The translations under genes and the position numbers were made by a program. This document shows positions 55,266 to 64,000 of a stretch of DNA of 64,000 nucleotides, one piece after another. The stretch is from Oceanobacillus halophilus. Its GTDB lineage: Bacteria; Bacillota; Bacilli; Bacillales; Amphibacillaceae. Each line of letters starts with the position of its first letter. The first letter of the stretch is position 1. The stretch lies in assembly GCF_003628505.1 (NCBI RefSeq), contig NZ_RBZP01000005.1:124001-188000 (forward strand), read 5' to 3'. The notes below the pieces were generated by a model. The model worked only from the letters and a program-made list of their open reading frames with translations. It did no database searches and was not told the origin of the DNA.

Positions 55266-57359
55266 TTGATATGGGTAAAGAGAAAACTTAAAAAAAACAG
55301 CCAGTCAAATAAGAAGAAACGATCAAATACCGAAAGCTTAACTTCTAATCATGTAAAAAAATCGATCAGCAAAAAAATACTTTACAGTTTTTTCATAAGT
55401 GTACTATTCAGTGTATCAATCGTCGGCTTCTCCTCTTATTTTATTTCTAATAACATTATCGAATCAAAAGTGACTAATGCATCTGAACAAACCATTATTC
55501 AAGCAGGAGATAAACTCGATTTTATGATTAATAATTATAAAAATAAGATATCAGAAATGATGATGGATAAGAATTTTCTAAACTCGCTTGAAACAATCAG
55601 TAAACACGATTCGGAAGAAGATACATACGAGTATTACCAAACGTTAACAGATATCGATGACCATATTGTAGAGATTGCAATAAGTGATGAATATTTAGAT
55701 TTACATTTACTTAATACTGAAAATAAAATGCTATTTTCTTCTTCCACACTAACTCCAGAGGAAATAGATAATTTACTTCAATCCGAATGGTATAAGGAAG
55801 CAATTGGTTCAAAGCAGTCAACGATTTGGATTGGTGGAGGGGATAAGTTAGGAGGTTCTCCATCTGCTAACACTACTACCACCAGCTTTGGTCAATTAAT
55901 GAACATAAGCAATAATCCTTATCTGATGATTATTGAATTGGATAATGAATTAATTAAAAATGCGATGAAAGATGTGACATTTGGAGAAAATGGATTAGTA
56001 AAACTTATAGACCAAAACGATAATATCGTCTTTTCCTTTAATGATGAGGAAATTAATACCAAGAATAACTTCCCAATAGCAGTTGATTCCAATCAAAATG
56101 TTATCGAAAAAGATGGACAGTTAATTTTCCAATATGAATCAGACGTAACGGACTGGTATCTAGCAGGAGAAGTTACATCCAAAGAATTAACGAAAGACAC
56201 ACAATACATTTTTATGATCACTCTAGTCATCATCATCCTTTCTAGTATTTTAGCGATTTTCATAGGCAGACGAATGGTGAAGTTAGTTGGAGTTCCTTTA
56301 GCACAAATCTCTGACTTAATGGCTACAGCGAAAGAAGGAGATTTAAGCGTCCGCTCAGAACTATCTAGTCGCAATGATGAAATCGGTTCTTTAGCAGTGA
56401 GTTTTAATGAAATGCTCGAAAAAATATCGGAAATCATCTTGAAAACAAGAGATGCATCAACAAAAGTATTAGATGCAGCTTCCGAATTAACCGACGTTTC
56501 CCAGATGCAATCCGACTCATCGAAGGAAATTGCCTCTGCCTCTGAAGAAATTGCAAGTGGTGCTACTAGTCTTACTCAGGAGGCTGAAAATGGCAGTCAA
56601 TTAGCAAACAAGATTAACAGAGAAGTTGAACTTGTATTTAACAACAACAACGAAATGGAAAACTATGCATCGGAAGTATTGGCGAAGAGTAATACTGGTA
56701 TCCATAAAATGAATGATTTGGTTCAACAAACCCAACAAGTCGATCAAATGATAACCGCTTTACGGAACAAAACTGATTCTTTAAAGACCAGTACCAACCA
56801 CATAAGTGAAATCATGAACATATTAACGAATATTTCGGAACAAACCAATTTGCTTTCATTAAATGCTACCATCGAAGCAGCTCGTGCAGGTGAAGCTGGA
56901 AGAGGTTTTGCAGTTGTTGCTGATGAAATTAGAAAGCTATCAACACGATCGAAAGAATCGATTAATACGGTTGGCAATATCACTTCGGAGATTATTACGA
57001 ACGTGAATGAAACACTTACCGTTTTAGAGGAAGCGAATCCCATATTTAAAGAACAAGTGGTGAAGGCAAAAGAGACCGATGGGATTTTAAGTGATGTTGG
57101 AGAAAATATGAGTGAATTCACAAACAAAATCGATTTAGTATCTCGTTCAATCAACCAACTACGAGAATCTCAAGAGATATTATCATCGACAATCGAACAT
57201 GTAAGTGCAACAGCACAAGAGTCATCCGCAATTAGTGAAGAAGTAACTGCATCAACCGTAGAACAAACAAGAGTGAGCCATTCACTTGTTACGACTTCAG
57301 ATGAGCTTAAGCATTTATCCGAAGAATTACAACGGATTTTAAAACAGTTTAAGATCTAA
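55266..57359 (+). CDS. methyl-accepting chemotaxis protein
   Basis: 697 residues. A membrane helix near residue 40 ([20 protein letters not shown]) is followed by an extracellular dCACHE-like ligand domain of about 240 residues. A second helix ([20 protein letters not shown]) precedes HAMP (about 335-390). The cytoplasmic signalling domain carries the MCP hairpin tip ([20 protein letters not shown] then [18 protein letters not shown]) and ends near [10 protein letters not shown]. The N-terminal 35 residues are unusually basic. Start TTG 55266 follows GGAGG; ATG 55251 contains that site. The ligand is unknown. Confidence 0.92.
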   Translation: MIWVKRKLKKNSQSNKKKRSNTESLTSNHVKKSISKKILYSFFISVLFSVSIVGFSSYFISNNIIESKVTNASEQTIIQAGDKLDFMINNYKNKISEMMMDKNFLNSLETISKHDSEEDTYEYYQTLTDIDDHIVEIAISDEYLDLHLLNTENKMLFSSSTLTPEEIDNLLQSEWYKEAIGSKQSTIWIGGGDKLGGSPSANTTTTSFGQLMNISNNPYLMIIELDNELIKNAMKDVTFGENGLVKLIDQNDNIVFSFNDEEINTKNNFPIAVDSNQNVIEKDGQLIFQYESDVTDWYLAGEVTSKELTKDTQYIFMITLVIIILSSILAIFIGRRMVKLVGVPLAQISDLMATAKEGDLSVRSELSSRNDEIGSLAVSFNEMLEKISEIILKTRDASTKVLDAASELTDVSQMQSDSSKEIASASEEIASGATSLTQEAENGSQLANKINREVELVFNNNNEMENYASEVLAKSNTGIHKMNDLVQQTQQVDQMITALRNKTDSLKTSTNHISEIMNILTNISEQTNLLSLNATIEAARAGEAGRGFAVVADEIRKLSTRSKESINTVGNITSEIITNVNETLTVLEEANPIFKEQVVKAKETDGILSDVGENMSEFTNKIDLVSRSINQLRESQEILSSTIEHVSATAQESSAISEEVTASTVEQTRVSHSLVTTSDELKHLSEELQRILKQFKI

Positions 57360-57371
57360 TTTTGATTAAAG

Positions 57372-57412
57372 GAAGGCACAACATGGTAAAAGGATTCTTG
57401 TTGTGCCTTCTG
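57372..57412 (+). terminator. terminator of the chemoreceptor gene
   Basis: GAAGGCACAACA pairs perfectly with TGTTGTGCCTTC, followed by a short T-containing tract. Confidence 0.7.
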
Positions 57413-57478
57413 TTAAGTATTACTATTCATTCTATCATCTCCCCTCCCTTTCTCCCATCAAAAACCGCGCATAAACAC

Positions 57479-57524
57479 AAAAAACCACACAAACATTGTG
57501 AAAACAATGTCTGTGTAGTTTTTC
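57479..57524. terminator. bidirectional terminator near ahpF
   Basis: AAAAACCACACAAACATTGT and ACAATGTCTGTGTAGTTTTT are inverted with two G-U positions, bounded by A and T runs. It lies just past the ahpF stop and serves that minus-strand operon. Confidence 0.85.
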
Positions 57525-57536
57525 TTCACCTACTAT

Positions 57537-59102
57537 CTAGGAAACTGTTTCACTAGATGGGTTTTTATTTGGATCTGGAGTTCGGATGAGATAGTCAAAC
57601 GCACCTAATGCTGCAGTTGCGCCTGATCCCATGGATATAATAATTTGATTATAAGCACTATCCGTACAGTCCCCTGCCGCAAATAATCCTGGGATGTTTG
57701 TAGATCCATGCTTATCTACAATGATTTCACCAATTTTATTTCGTTCTACAGTATCGTCTAGCCAATCGGTGTTTGGTACAAGTCCGATTTGGACAAACAC
57801 ACCCTGTAGATCAACTTTTTTCACTTCTTCCGTCTCACGGTCATAATAGCTAATGCCATTGACATTGTCTGTACCAGTGATTTCTAATGTTTGAGCATTC
57901 TTCTTCACTGTTACATTCGATAAGCTATTTAGACGATCTTGCAATACGTCATCCGCTTTTAGCTCTGAAGCAAATTCAAGAACAGTTACATGATTGACAA
58001 TACCCGCAAGATCAATGGCAGCTTCAATACCAGAGTTACCTCCACCAATTACAGCTACATCTTTGCCTTCGAACAATGGTCCATCACAGTGAGCACAGTA
58101 TGCTACACCTTTGTTCTTGAACTCTTCTTCTCCAGGAACACCAATATTGCGCCAGCGAGCACCTGTTGAGATAATAACGCTTCGACTCTTAAGAATAGCA
58201 CCATTTTCAAGCTCTACTTCAAAAAGGTCTTTCTTCTCTAAACGACTAACACGTTGTGTGTTAAGAATCTCAATATCGTAATTTTTCACATGCTCTTCCA
58301 AGCTTGCTACGAGCTTAGGTCCTTCCGTCTGCTTCACACTGATAAAGTTCTCAATACTCATAGTGTCTAGAACTTGTCCACCAAAGCGATCGGTAACAAT
58401 ACCAGTACGGATGCCTTTACGTGCTGCATAAATCGCTGCACTTGCACCAGATGGTCCCCCACCTACAACAAGCACATCATATGGTTCTTTGTTAGACAAC
58501 TCGGATGCATCTGGCCCGCTACCTAATTTGGATAGAATATCTTCTATTGTCATACGGCCACTGCCAAATGATTCCCCATTTAAGTGTACAGTTGGCACTG
58601 CCATAATGTTTTTACTTTCTACTTCATCTTTATTGGTCGCTCCATCAATCATCGTATGGCTTATTCCAGGATTGAGAACACTCATCATATTCAATGCTTG
58701 CACAACGTCAGGGCAGTTGTGGCAGCTTAGACTAACGAATGTTTCAAAATGATATTCACCACTAATGTTTTTCACTTGATCAATAACACTTTGATCAACT
58801 TTTGGAGCTCTTCCACTAACCTGTAGTAGTGCTAACACTAAAGAAGTAAATTCATGACCTAGCGGGATACCCGCAAAAGCAACCCCTGAATCTTCCCCAA
58901 CACGGTTTACACTAAAACTTGGAGTTCGCTCCAATTGAGTTTTTTCTACCGTAATTTTAGATGACATGGAAGCTATCTCATCAACAAGAGCAAGCATATC
59001 CTTTGAAACGTCGTCAGAACCCAAACTTACTTTCAGTACAATATCATTTTCCAATAGTTGAAGATATTGGTCTAATTGAGCTTTAATACCTGCTTCTAAC
59101 AT
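57537..59102 (-). CDS. ahpF: alkyl hydroperoxide reductase subunit F
   Basis: 521 residues, the normal AhpF length. It has an N-terminal double thioredoxin-like domain with the disulfide CHNC (near 128-131), an FAD motif VVGGGPSGASAAIYAARKG near 213, the redox pair CAHC in VAYCAHCDGPLFEGKD and a second nucleotide-binding motif GGGNSGIEAAIDLAG. AhpF transfers electrons from NADH to AhpC for peroxide reduction. It starts at ATG 59102, 16 bp after the ahpC stop, so the two are one operon, with a terminator behind. Confidence 0.96.
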   Translation of the reverse strand: MLEAGIKAQLDQYLQLLENDIVLKVSLGSDDVSKDMLALVDEIASMSSKITVEKTQLERTPSFSVNRVGEDSGVAFAGIPLGHEFTSLVLALLQVSGRAPKVDQSVIDQVKNISGEYHFETFVSLSCHNCPDVVQALNMMSVLNPGISHTMIDGATNKDEVESKNIMAVPTVHLNGESFGSGRMTIEDILSKLGSGPDASELSNKEPYDVLVVGGGPSGASAAIYAARKGIRTGIVTDRFGGQVLDTMSIENFISVKQTEGPKLVASLEEHVKNYDIEILNTQRVSRLEKKDLFEVELENGAILKSRSVIISTGARWRNIGVPGEEEFKNKGVAYCAHCDGPLFEGKDVAVIGGGNSGIEAAIDLAGIVNHVTVLEFASELKADDVLQDRLNSLSNVTVKKNAQTLEITGTDNVNGISYYDRETEEVKKVDLQGVFVQIGLVPNTDWLDDTVERNKIGEIIVDKHGSTNIPGLFAAGDCTDSAYNQIIISMGSGATAALGAFDYLIRTPDPNKNPSSETVS

Positions 59103-59118
59103 GATTTATGACAACTCC

Positions 59119-59682
59119 TTATATTTTTCCAACAAGGTCAAGGCTTGGTTTTAATGTCTCAGAACCTTCTTGCCATTTTGCTGGACAAACTTCTCCTGGG
59201 TTATTACGTACATATTGTGCTGCTTTGATTTTATCAACTAGAATACTTGCATCTCGGCCAATGCCATCTGCATTAATTTCTACTGTTTGGATAACACCGT
59301 CTGGATCAATAATAAACGTACCACGATCAGCAAGACCTGATTCTTCGTTTAATACTTCAAAATTACGAGAAATAGTTTGAGATGGATCTCCTATCATGGC
59401 ATATGTAATTTTACCAATTTTCTCGGAGCTATCATGCCATCCTTTATGAACAAAATGAGTATCTGTAGAAACAGAGAATACTTCTACTCCAAGGCTTTGT
59501 AATGTTTCATATTCCTTTTGAAGATCCTCAAGTTCTGTCGGGCATACAAATGAGAAATCTGCTGGGTAAAAACAAACAACACTCCAGTGGCCTTTTAAGT
59601 TTTCTTCTGTTACATCGATGAACTCTCCATTTTGATAAGCTTTCGCGCTAAAAGGTTTTACTTCACTTCCGATTAATGACAT
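59119..59682 (-). CDS. ahpC: alkyl hydroperoxide reductase subunit C (peroxiredoxin)
   Basis: 187 residues, the normal length for typical two-cysteine AhpC. The peroxidatic cysteine is Cys 47 in [12 protein letters not shown] and the resolving cysteine lies near residue 166 in GEVCPAKWQ. It reduces organic hydroperoxides and hydrogen peroxide in the cytoplasm, then is recycled by AhpF encoded next. ATG 59682 follows AGGAGGA; a longer frame upstream covers the promoter and is rejected. A PerR-like site overlaps its promoter region. Confidence 0.96.
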   Translation of the reverse strand: MSLIGSEVKPFSAKAYQNGEFIDVTEENLKGHWSVVCFYPADFSFVCPTELEDLQKEYETLQSLGVEVFSVSTDTHFVHKGWHDSSEKIGKITYAMIGDPSQTISRNFEVLNEESGLADRGTFIIDPDGVIQTVEINADGIGRDASILVDKIKAAQYVRNNPGEVCPAKWQEGSETLKPSLDLVGKI

Positions 59683-59721
59683 AATTAATCTTCCTCCTAT
59701 ATAAATATAAATTTGATTTAT

Positions 59722-59775
59722 GAATAATAATTCTAATCTAACACTTATTATTGTATAAATGTCGGTATTTGTCAA
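59722..59775 (-). promoter_or_regulatory. ahpC promoter with PerR-like box
   Basis: On the minus strand TTGACA (59775-59770) and AATAAT (59752-59747) are 17 nt apart. Just downstream TTAGAATTATTATTC (59736-59722) matches 12 of 15 positions of the PerR consensus TTATAATNATTATAA. PerR control of ahpCF is standard in Bacillus. Confidence 0.5.
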
Positions 59776-60083
59776 GTATATTAACAAACTGACACAGAAT
59801 AAGGTATATCACGTCAGTTTATTCATACCAAGCAATCTGTAACAAATTTGTCATATCTTTTTTTACTATTTTCGCGTCGTTAAATGATTGGTTACTAGAT
59901 TATATTTTACGAGCCAACATCTATTTACGTTATAAAATAAACTTCTGTTGAACCAATTTCTTCTGTTTACCCCTTTTCGTGTCTTTGTTCCACTAACTAG
60001 TTTCTCATTAGGTTTACTTTTCATACATCTAATTGAAAAAACTTTTAAATAGATTGGATAAAACATCTGAATTATCATAGAAT

Positions 60084-60160
60084 CATAAGGTTCTTTTCGT
60101 AGAGTATTGTTTGTTGCTTTTTGAAGTTGTACAGATTGTTGATAGAGCTTCCTGATTTAT
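60084..60160. repeat. terminal fragment of the AGGCTCTTTTC element
   Basis: AGGTTCTTTTCGTAGAGTATT, TTTGTTGCTTTTTGAAGTTG and TGTTGATAGAGCTTCCTGAT follow the order found at the right end of the element at 35063-35466 (reverse strand). The rest of the element is absent. The remainder of the 59776-60356 gap shows no gene. Confidence 0.65.
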
Positions 60161-60356
60161 TTAATTTCATCTTTATAATGGGAACCAAATACAAATTATG
60201 ACATAATCTATTCCAATCAAATTAGATTCTACCTATTTCAAAATATCATTTTACAAAGAACATTTATTCCACTTATAATGGAGAAAGCTATTAGTAAATT
60301 GGAGATGATGAAAGTCATTTCTGCTAATAAATACGAAAAGATAAGGGGCCAGATAT

Positions 60357-61343
60357 ATGAGTAAAAAGATCAAACTAGGAATTGTCGGGTATGGTAATCT
60401 TGGGAAAGGTGCCGTTAAAGCAATTAAAGAAACGCGAGACATGGAGTTAGTGGCAATATTCACGAGAAGAGACCCCAAGGATTTAGACATGAATGAACCT
60501 AATGTAAAAGCTGTACATATCTCAGATGCAGTTGATTATAAAGATAAAATTGATGTCATGCTTCTATGCGGTGGATCTGCAACGGACCTACCAGAACAAA
60601 CTCCTCATTTTGCAAGTATGTTCAATACCGTTGATAGTTACGATACACATGCTAAAATCCCTGAGTTTTATCAGTCCGTTCATGAAGCTGCAAGCAAAAA
60701 TAATACGACTGCAATCATTTCAGTAGGATGGGATCCAGGCTTATTCTCCATCAACCGTGTAATGGCCGAGTCTGTTCTACCAAATGGGGAAACCTATACA
60801 TTCTGGGGTAAAGGACTTAGCCAAGGACATTCAGATGCAGTTAGACGTGTCGAAGGGGTAAAAAATGGCGTTCAATATACCATCCCAGCGGAAGACGCAA
60901 TAGAAAAAGTACGCAGTGGTCAAAATCCTGAATTAACTACAGCTGAAAAACATCGCCGCGTATGCTATATTGTTCCGGAAGAAGGTGCGGACAAAGCAGA
61001 AATTGAAAACACCATCAAAACCATGCCAAATTACTTCGCTGATTACGATACAGAAGTAAACTTTATCACAGAAGAAGAATTAAATCGTGACCACTCCAAA
61101 GCACCACACGGTGGGTTTGTGATCCGAGGTGGTAATACAGGAGAAGACAACAAGCAAATTTATGAATTCTCCCTTAAACTAGACAGCAATCCAGAATTCA
61201 CTTCTAGCGTATTGGTAGCTTATGCAAGAGCTGCTTATCGATTAAGCAATGAAAAACAATTTGGTGCGAAGACTGTTTATGATGTGGCACCAGGTCATAT
61301 TTCTGAGCGATCAGCAGAGGAATTAAGAAGAGATTACCTATAA
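60357..61343 (+). CDS. ddh: meso-diaminopimelate D-dehydrogenase
   Basis: 328 residues, matching known Ddh enzymes, which make meso-diaminopimelate from tetrahydrodipicolinate, ammonium and NADPH in one step. It has an N-terminal Rossmann motif GIVGYGNLGKGAVKAI and further family stretches VMLLCGGSATDLPEQTP, DSYDTHAKIPEFY, SVGWDPGLFSINR and GKGLSQGHSDAVRR. It provides lysine and peptidoglycan precursors by the dehydrogenase route, which B. subtilis lacks. ATG 60357 has AAGGGG upstream. Monocistronic with a terminator. Confidence 0.95.
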   Translation: MSKKIKLGIVGYGNLGKGAVKAIKETRDMELVAIFTRRDPKDLDMNEPNVKAVHISDAVDYKDKIDVMLLCGGSATDLPEQTPHFASMFNTVDSYDTHAKIPEFYQSVHEAASKNNTTAIISVGWDPGLFSINRVMAESVLPNGETYTFWGKGLSQGHSDAVRRVEGVKNGVQYTIPAEDAIEKVRSGQNPELTTAEKHRRVCYIVPEEGADKAEIENTIKTMPNYFADYDTEVNFITEEELNRDHSKAPHGGFVIRGGNTGEDNKQIYEFSLKLDSNPEFTSSVLVAYARAAYRLSNEKQFGAKTVYDVAPGHISERSAEELRRDYL

Positions 61344-61356
61344 AAAAATGCCTTGA

Positions 61357-61391
61357 AACAATCTCCTTTATATAAGGGGATTGTTTTTTTG
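61357..61391 (+). terminator. terminator of ddh
   Basis: AAACAATCTCC pairs with GGGGATTGTTT with a short loop, followed by a T run. Confidence 0.9.
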
Positions 61392-61466
61392 TTATCACTA
61401 AAACATCGTTAACTTTGCATGATTGAAAATGGAATGACACACACTACATGAAAAAGGAGGTTTATC

Positions 61467-61565
61467 ATGAGCACAAATAAAGGAAAAAAGAAAAAAAATA
61501 AGAATAAAGAAGAATTAAATGAGATGAAAGGCGGTAAAGAAAGACACCGCCGTAACAGATCTTAA
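61467..61565 (+). CDS. tiny lysine-rich protein, 32 aa
   Basis: 32 residues: MSTNKGKKKKNKNK, then KEELNEMKGG and KERHRRNRS. AAAAAGGAGG is 6 nt upstream of ATG 61467, an unusually strong site, so it is likely translated. Highly basic and without hydrophobic core. Function unknown; it may bind nucleic acid or simply be a small spore-type protein (speculation). Confidence 0.6.
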   Translation: MSTNKGKKKKNKNKEELNEMKGGKERHRRNRS

Positions 61566-61623
61566 GTGGAGTATTTCTTATTGGGGGGCTGCTTGAACAT
61601 GTTATGAGCATTCTCCCCTATAC

Positions 61624-61662
61624 AATGAAAGCCTAGTTCAACTATTGAACTAGGCTTTCATT
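61624..61662. terminator. hairpin past the CoA-disulfide reductase gene
   Basis: AATGAAAGCCTAGTTCA and its perfect 17-nt inverse around a 5-nt loop. It lies 16 bp past the stop at 61679; the T run is weak, so termination is probable rather than certain. Confidence 0.7.
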
Positions 61663-61678
61663 CTCTAAAGGTACTAGA

Positions 61679-63373
61679 TTATTTAAAATTATACTCCGTT
61701 ACAATCTTATCTCTACCAGTAACTAAATCATTAAAGTATTCATAAAGGTTTACACCCAAATAGGATCCAGAAATGTTATAGACATTCTCATATCCTAGGT
61801 TTTGTAATGCCATCACCATGTTATAGCTTCTTTGACCAGAACGACAGTGGATATATACTGCTTGATCTTTTGGAATCTCATCCAGTCTTTGTCTAAATTG
61901 ACTTAATGGAATATTAACTGCATGGATAAAATGACCAGCATGATATTCATTTTCTTCTCGAGCATCAATAATGAAAGCATTGCTCTCTACTAATTCTCGT
62001 ACTTGTGAGACTTTTACCTCTTTGTATCTTCCTTGCAATAAATTTCGCCCTACTAATGCCGCATGATTGACGACATCTTTAGCAGTTCCTAGCATTGGAG
62101 AGTAACTCAATTCAAGGTCTTTTAAGTCTTCCAATGTTCCGTTCATCGTAATCATCGTCGCGATGACGTCAATTCGTTTATCTACATTTCCTTTTCCGAT
62201 TGCTTGAGCACCTAAAATACGACCAGTTGGATATTCAAAGATTAATTTAAAGTGCATTGGATTACTATTTGGCATTAGTCCTACTTTATCTCCTGGCATC
62301 AAGTAAACGTAATCGTGGTTGATTCCAGCTTGTTGTGCTGTTCTCGCATTTAATCCAGTAGAAGCTGCATTAACGTCAAATAGATGGATAGATGATGAGC
62401 CTATGACACCAATATTTTTATTAGGAATTCCATACATATGGTCAGCGGCAGCTCGTGCTTGTTTTTGAGCTGGGCCTGCTAGTGCTAATCTTGTAGGCTT
62501 ACGTAACAAGCGATGGTATACTTCAATTGCATCCCCTACTGCATAAATATCTTTATCACTAGTTAAATAATGATGATCCACTTTAATCGCACCAGTTTCA
62601 CCAATCTCAAGACCTGCATCAGATGCTAAGCTGGTTTCTGGTCTCACACCAATTGCCAATATTACTGCCTGTGCATCAATATTTTTACCAGAGTTTGTTG
62701 TTACAAAGCCATCCGCAATCTTAGCTAACCCATCATCTAGCACAAGTTCTACACCATGATCGGTCATCTCTTTATGAAGAATTTGTGCCATATCATAATC
62801 AAAAGGCGCCATTACTTGATTAGCAAACTCAACTAACGTTACATTATAGTCCGCTAATTTTAGATTTTCTGCGACTTCTACCCCAATAAATCCTCCACCA
62901 ATGACCGCAATATCTTTCATGTCTTTCTGCATAATATAAGATTGGATATTCTCGATATCTACTACATTACGAACGGTGAATACATTCGAATTATTGATTC
63001 CTTCTAAGTTTGGTCGAATAGGAGAAGCCCCAGGAGAAAGAACCAATTTATCATAACTTTCTTCATAGGTCTCATTTGTCATCAAATCTTTTACCGTAAT
63101 TGTTTTCTTCTCCCGGTTAATCTGCATGACTTCTTGATGAACTCTGGCTTCAATATTGTATCGATCTTTAAAAATTTCAGGAGACATTAAAACAAGTTTT
63201 TCGCTCTCTTCAACAATACCACTTAAATGATAAGGCAATGAACAGTTCGAAAAGGATACATGAGGACCTTTTTCAAACATGATCACTTCTGCACTTTCAT
63301 CTAAACGTCGAACTCTAGCAGCAACAGAAGCACCTCCTGCAACTCCACCAACAACTAAAACTTTTTTGGTCAT
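61679..63373 (-). CDS. CoA-disulfide reductase with C-terminal rhodanese domain
   Basis: 564 residues. A flavoprotein pyridine-nucleotide-disulfide oxidoreductase half (about 1-450) has the FAD motif VVGGVAGGASVAARVRR and the single active-site cysteine at 44 in SFSNCSLPY. Its NAD(P) motif is AVIGGGFIGVEVAENL, and the helix with AAADHMYG follows. A rhodanese domain (about 465-560) carries the catalytic loop HCRSGQRSYN. Such CoADR-RHD fusions reduce CoA disulfide, CoA persulfide or polysulfide. The start ATG 63373 follows AGGAGGG. It is 11 bp downstream of a separate rhodanese gene, forming a two-gene unit. Confidence 0.93.
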   Translation of the reverse strand: MTKKVLVVGGVAGGASVAARVRRLDESAEVIMFEKGPHVSFSNCSLPYHLSGIVEESEKLVLMSPEIFKDRYNIEARVHQEVMQINREKKTITVKDLMTNETYEESYDKLVLSPGASPIRPNLEGINNSNVFTVRNVVDIENIQSYIMQKDMKDIAVIGGGFIGVEVAENLKLADYNVTLVEFANQVMAPFDYDMAQILHKEMTDHGVELVLDDGLAKIADGFVTTNSGKNIDAQAVILAIGVRPETSLASDAGLEIGETGAIKVDHHYLTSDKDIYAVGDAIEVYHRLLRKPTRLALAGPAQKQARAAADHMYGIPNKNIGVIGSSSIHLFDVNAASTGLNARTAQQAGINHDYVYLMPGDKVGLMPNSNPMHFKLIFEYPTGRILGAQAIGKGNVDKRIDVIATMITMNGTLEDLKDLELSYSPMLGTAKDVVNHAALVGRNLLQGRYKEVKVSQVRELVESNAFIIDAREENEYHAGHFIHAVNIPLSQFRQRLDEIPKDQAVYIHCRSGQRSYNMVMALQNLGYENVYNISGSYLGVNLYEYFNDLVTGRDKIVTEYNFK

Positions 63374-63384
63374 ATCATACCCTC

Positions 63385-63681
63385 CTATTTTGTTTCTCCT
63401 GGCCAAGCTAACATGCCGCCAATCATATTTGTTACGTCGTATCCTTGATTGACCAAATATTCACATGCCGAAGAACTTCTTCCGCCAGAATGACATACCA
63501 TATAATAATGTTTGTTTTTATCTAGTTTATCCAATGAATGAGGAATATCCCCTAAAGGAATATGATTCGCTTCAGGAATTTTACCCGCAGCAACTTCAAG
63601 ATCCTCTCGTACATCAATAATATTAACATTTTCACCTTTTTTTATTTTTTCAAGTAACTGATCTGGTTGTATAGTTTTCAT
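63385..63681 (-). CDS. single-domain rhodanese
   Basis: 98 residues, a complete one-domain rhodanese. NVNIIDVREDLEVAAGKIPE and HIPLGDIPHSLDKL lead to the catalytic loop CHSGGRSSSACEYL (cysteine near 64). The protein transfers sulfane sulfur to an acceptor such as CoA, glutathione-like thiols or sulfur carriers. ATG 63681 has AAGGAG at 10 nt; a longer frame begins upstream without a site. It is first gene of the pair with the CoADR-rhodanese fusion, so the two act together on sulfane sulfur. Confidence 0.9.
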   Translation of the reverse strand: MKTIQPDQLLEKIKKGENVNIIDVREDLEVAAGKIPEANHIPLGDIPHSLDKLDKNKHYYMVCHSGGRSSSACEYLVNQGYDVTNMIGGMLAWPGETK

Positions 63682-63739
63682 AAGATGTTTACTCCTTCTT
63701 TTCTTGTTGTTATACATTTTCTATGAATCTTTATTTTGC

Positions 63740-63900
63740 TTTTTATACTTTACAGTTAATAGAAATTGTTGATAATCTGAATTCATAGTAATGTGCTTAA
63801 CCTCGCTTCGGCAGCGACACATCGCACGCAGAAAAGTGGTTTTCTTTTTCAAGGAGTCTCCGTGTATTTCCTCCGCTAATTTGTCTGCTCTACCTGTAAA
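63740..63900. repeat. copy of the AGGCTCTTTTC element with a different centre
   Basis: TTTACAGTTAATAGAAATTG, ATAATCTGAATTCATAG and AATGTGCTTAAC follow the arrangement at 15022. The right part AGAAAAGTGGTTTTCTTTTT and AAGGAGTCTCCGTGTATTTC is the inverse of the left part of the composite at 37312-37650. The last 100 bp of the window show no gene. Confidence 0.65.
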
Positions 63901-64000
63901 AACAAGAAATATGCTGTTTTTAAGAACATTAACGGTCTTAAACGTGATTTCATGAGCTATACACTCAAAAAAATCTTGAGCATCTAACTAAGCGGAGGCA

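Overview
The window is low-GC chromosomal DNA from a member of the Bacillaceae. AGGAGG-type ribosome binding sites, frequent TTG/GTG starts and Gram-positive gene families (GltC-like regulator, flotillin FloT, DUF3231, YhgE-like and HAAS/PadR proteins) all point there. A BCCT compatible-solute transporter and meso-DAP dehydrogenase fit a salt-tolerant genus near Oceanobacillus, Virgibacillus or Ornithinibacillus; this placement is inference. No rRNA, tRNA, CRISPR array, prophage or transposase gene was seen.

Layout. 0-9.3 kb: partial SulP anion transporter, YczE-type membrane protein, an ECF sigma operon with two related membrane-anchored proteins, M29 aminopeptidase, DUF3231 and VWA-like proteins. 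9.4-17 kb: BCCT transporter, DinB-like protein, gdhA divergent from a GltC-like regulator, flotillin. 17-24.8 kb: small membrane and hypothetical genes, an MDR alcohol dehydrogenase, and a tetR/MMPL/YhgE-like export module. 24.8-30.8 kb: a repeat-ridden stretch in which GGGACAGGTT palindromes sit between, cap or truncate genes, with two pseudogenes (a BNR-type protein and a frameshifted DAACS symporter). 31-38.4 kb: pseudouridine synthase, Maf, AraC/GyrI regulator, TauE/SafE, NCS2 permease and LysM protein, with two large copies of a mobile-looking intergenic element. 38.5-46.2 kb: almost entirely minus strand, with a PadR-HAAS-beta-propeller operon, an array of about 27 units of 21 bp that encodes an open heptad-repeat frame, an ECF sigma gene, and a lipoprotein/histidine kinase/response regulator operon. 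46.7-55 kb: acidic-repeat lipoprotein, SDR, ATP sulfurylase with an unexplained C-terminal extension, Sel1 protein, AEC transporter, small genes and a DUF3953 remnant. 55-64 kb: chemoreceptor, ahpCF, Ddh, and a rhodanese/CoA-disulfide reductase pair.

Common themes are envelope sensing (two ECF sigma genes, one two-component system, lipoproteins, PadR/HAAS), peroxide and sulfane-sulfur redox (AhpC/AhpF, CoA-disulfide reductase, rhodaneses), nucleobase, amino-acid and osmolyte transport, and heavy seeding of intergenic spaces by at least three repeat families. The most unusual items are the 21-bp array with its RLIE heptad frame, the extended ATP sulfurylase, the roughly 400-bp element with AGGCTCTTTTC termini, and the gene ends rewritten by palindromes. 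Starts were chosen from Shine-Dalgarno spacing, so many proteins are shorter than the longest open frame.
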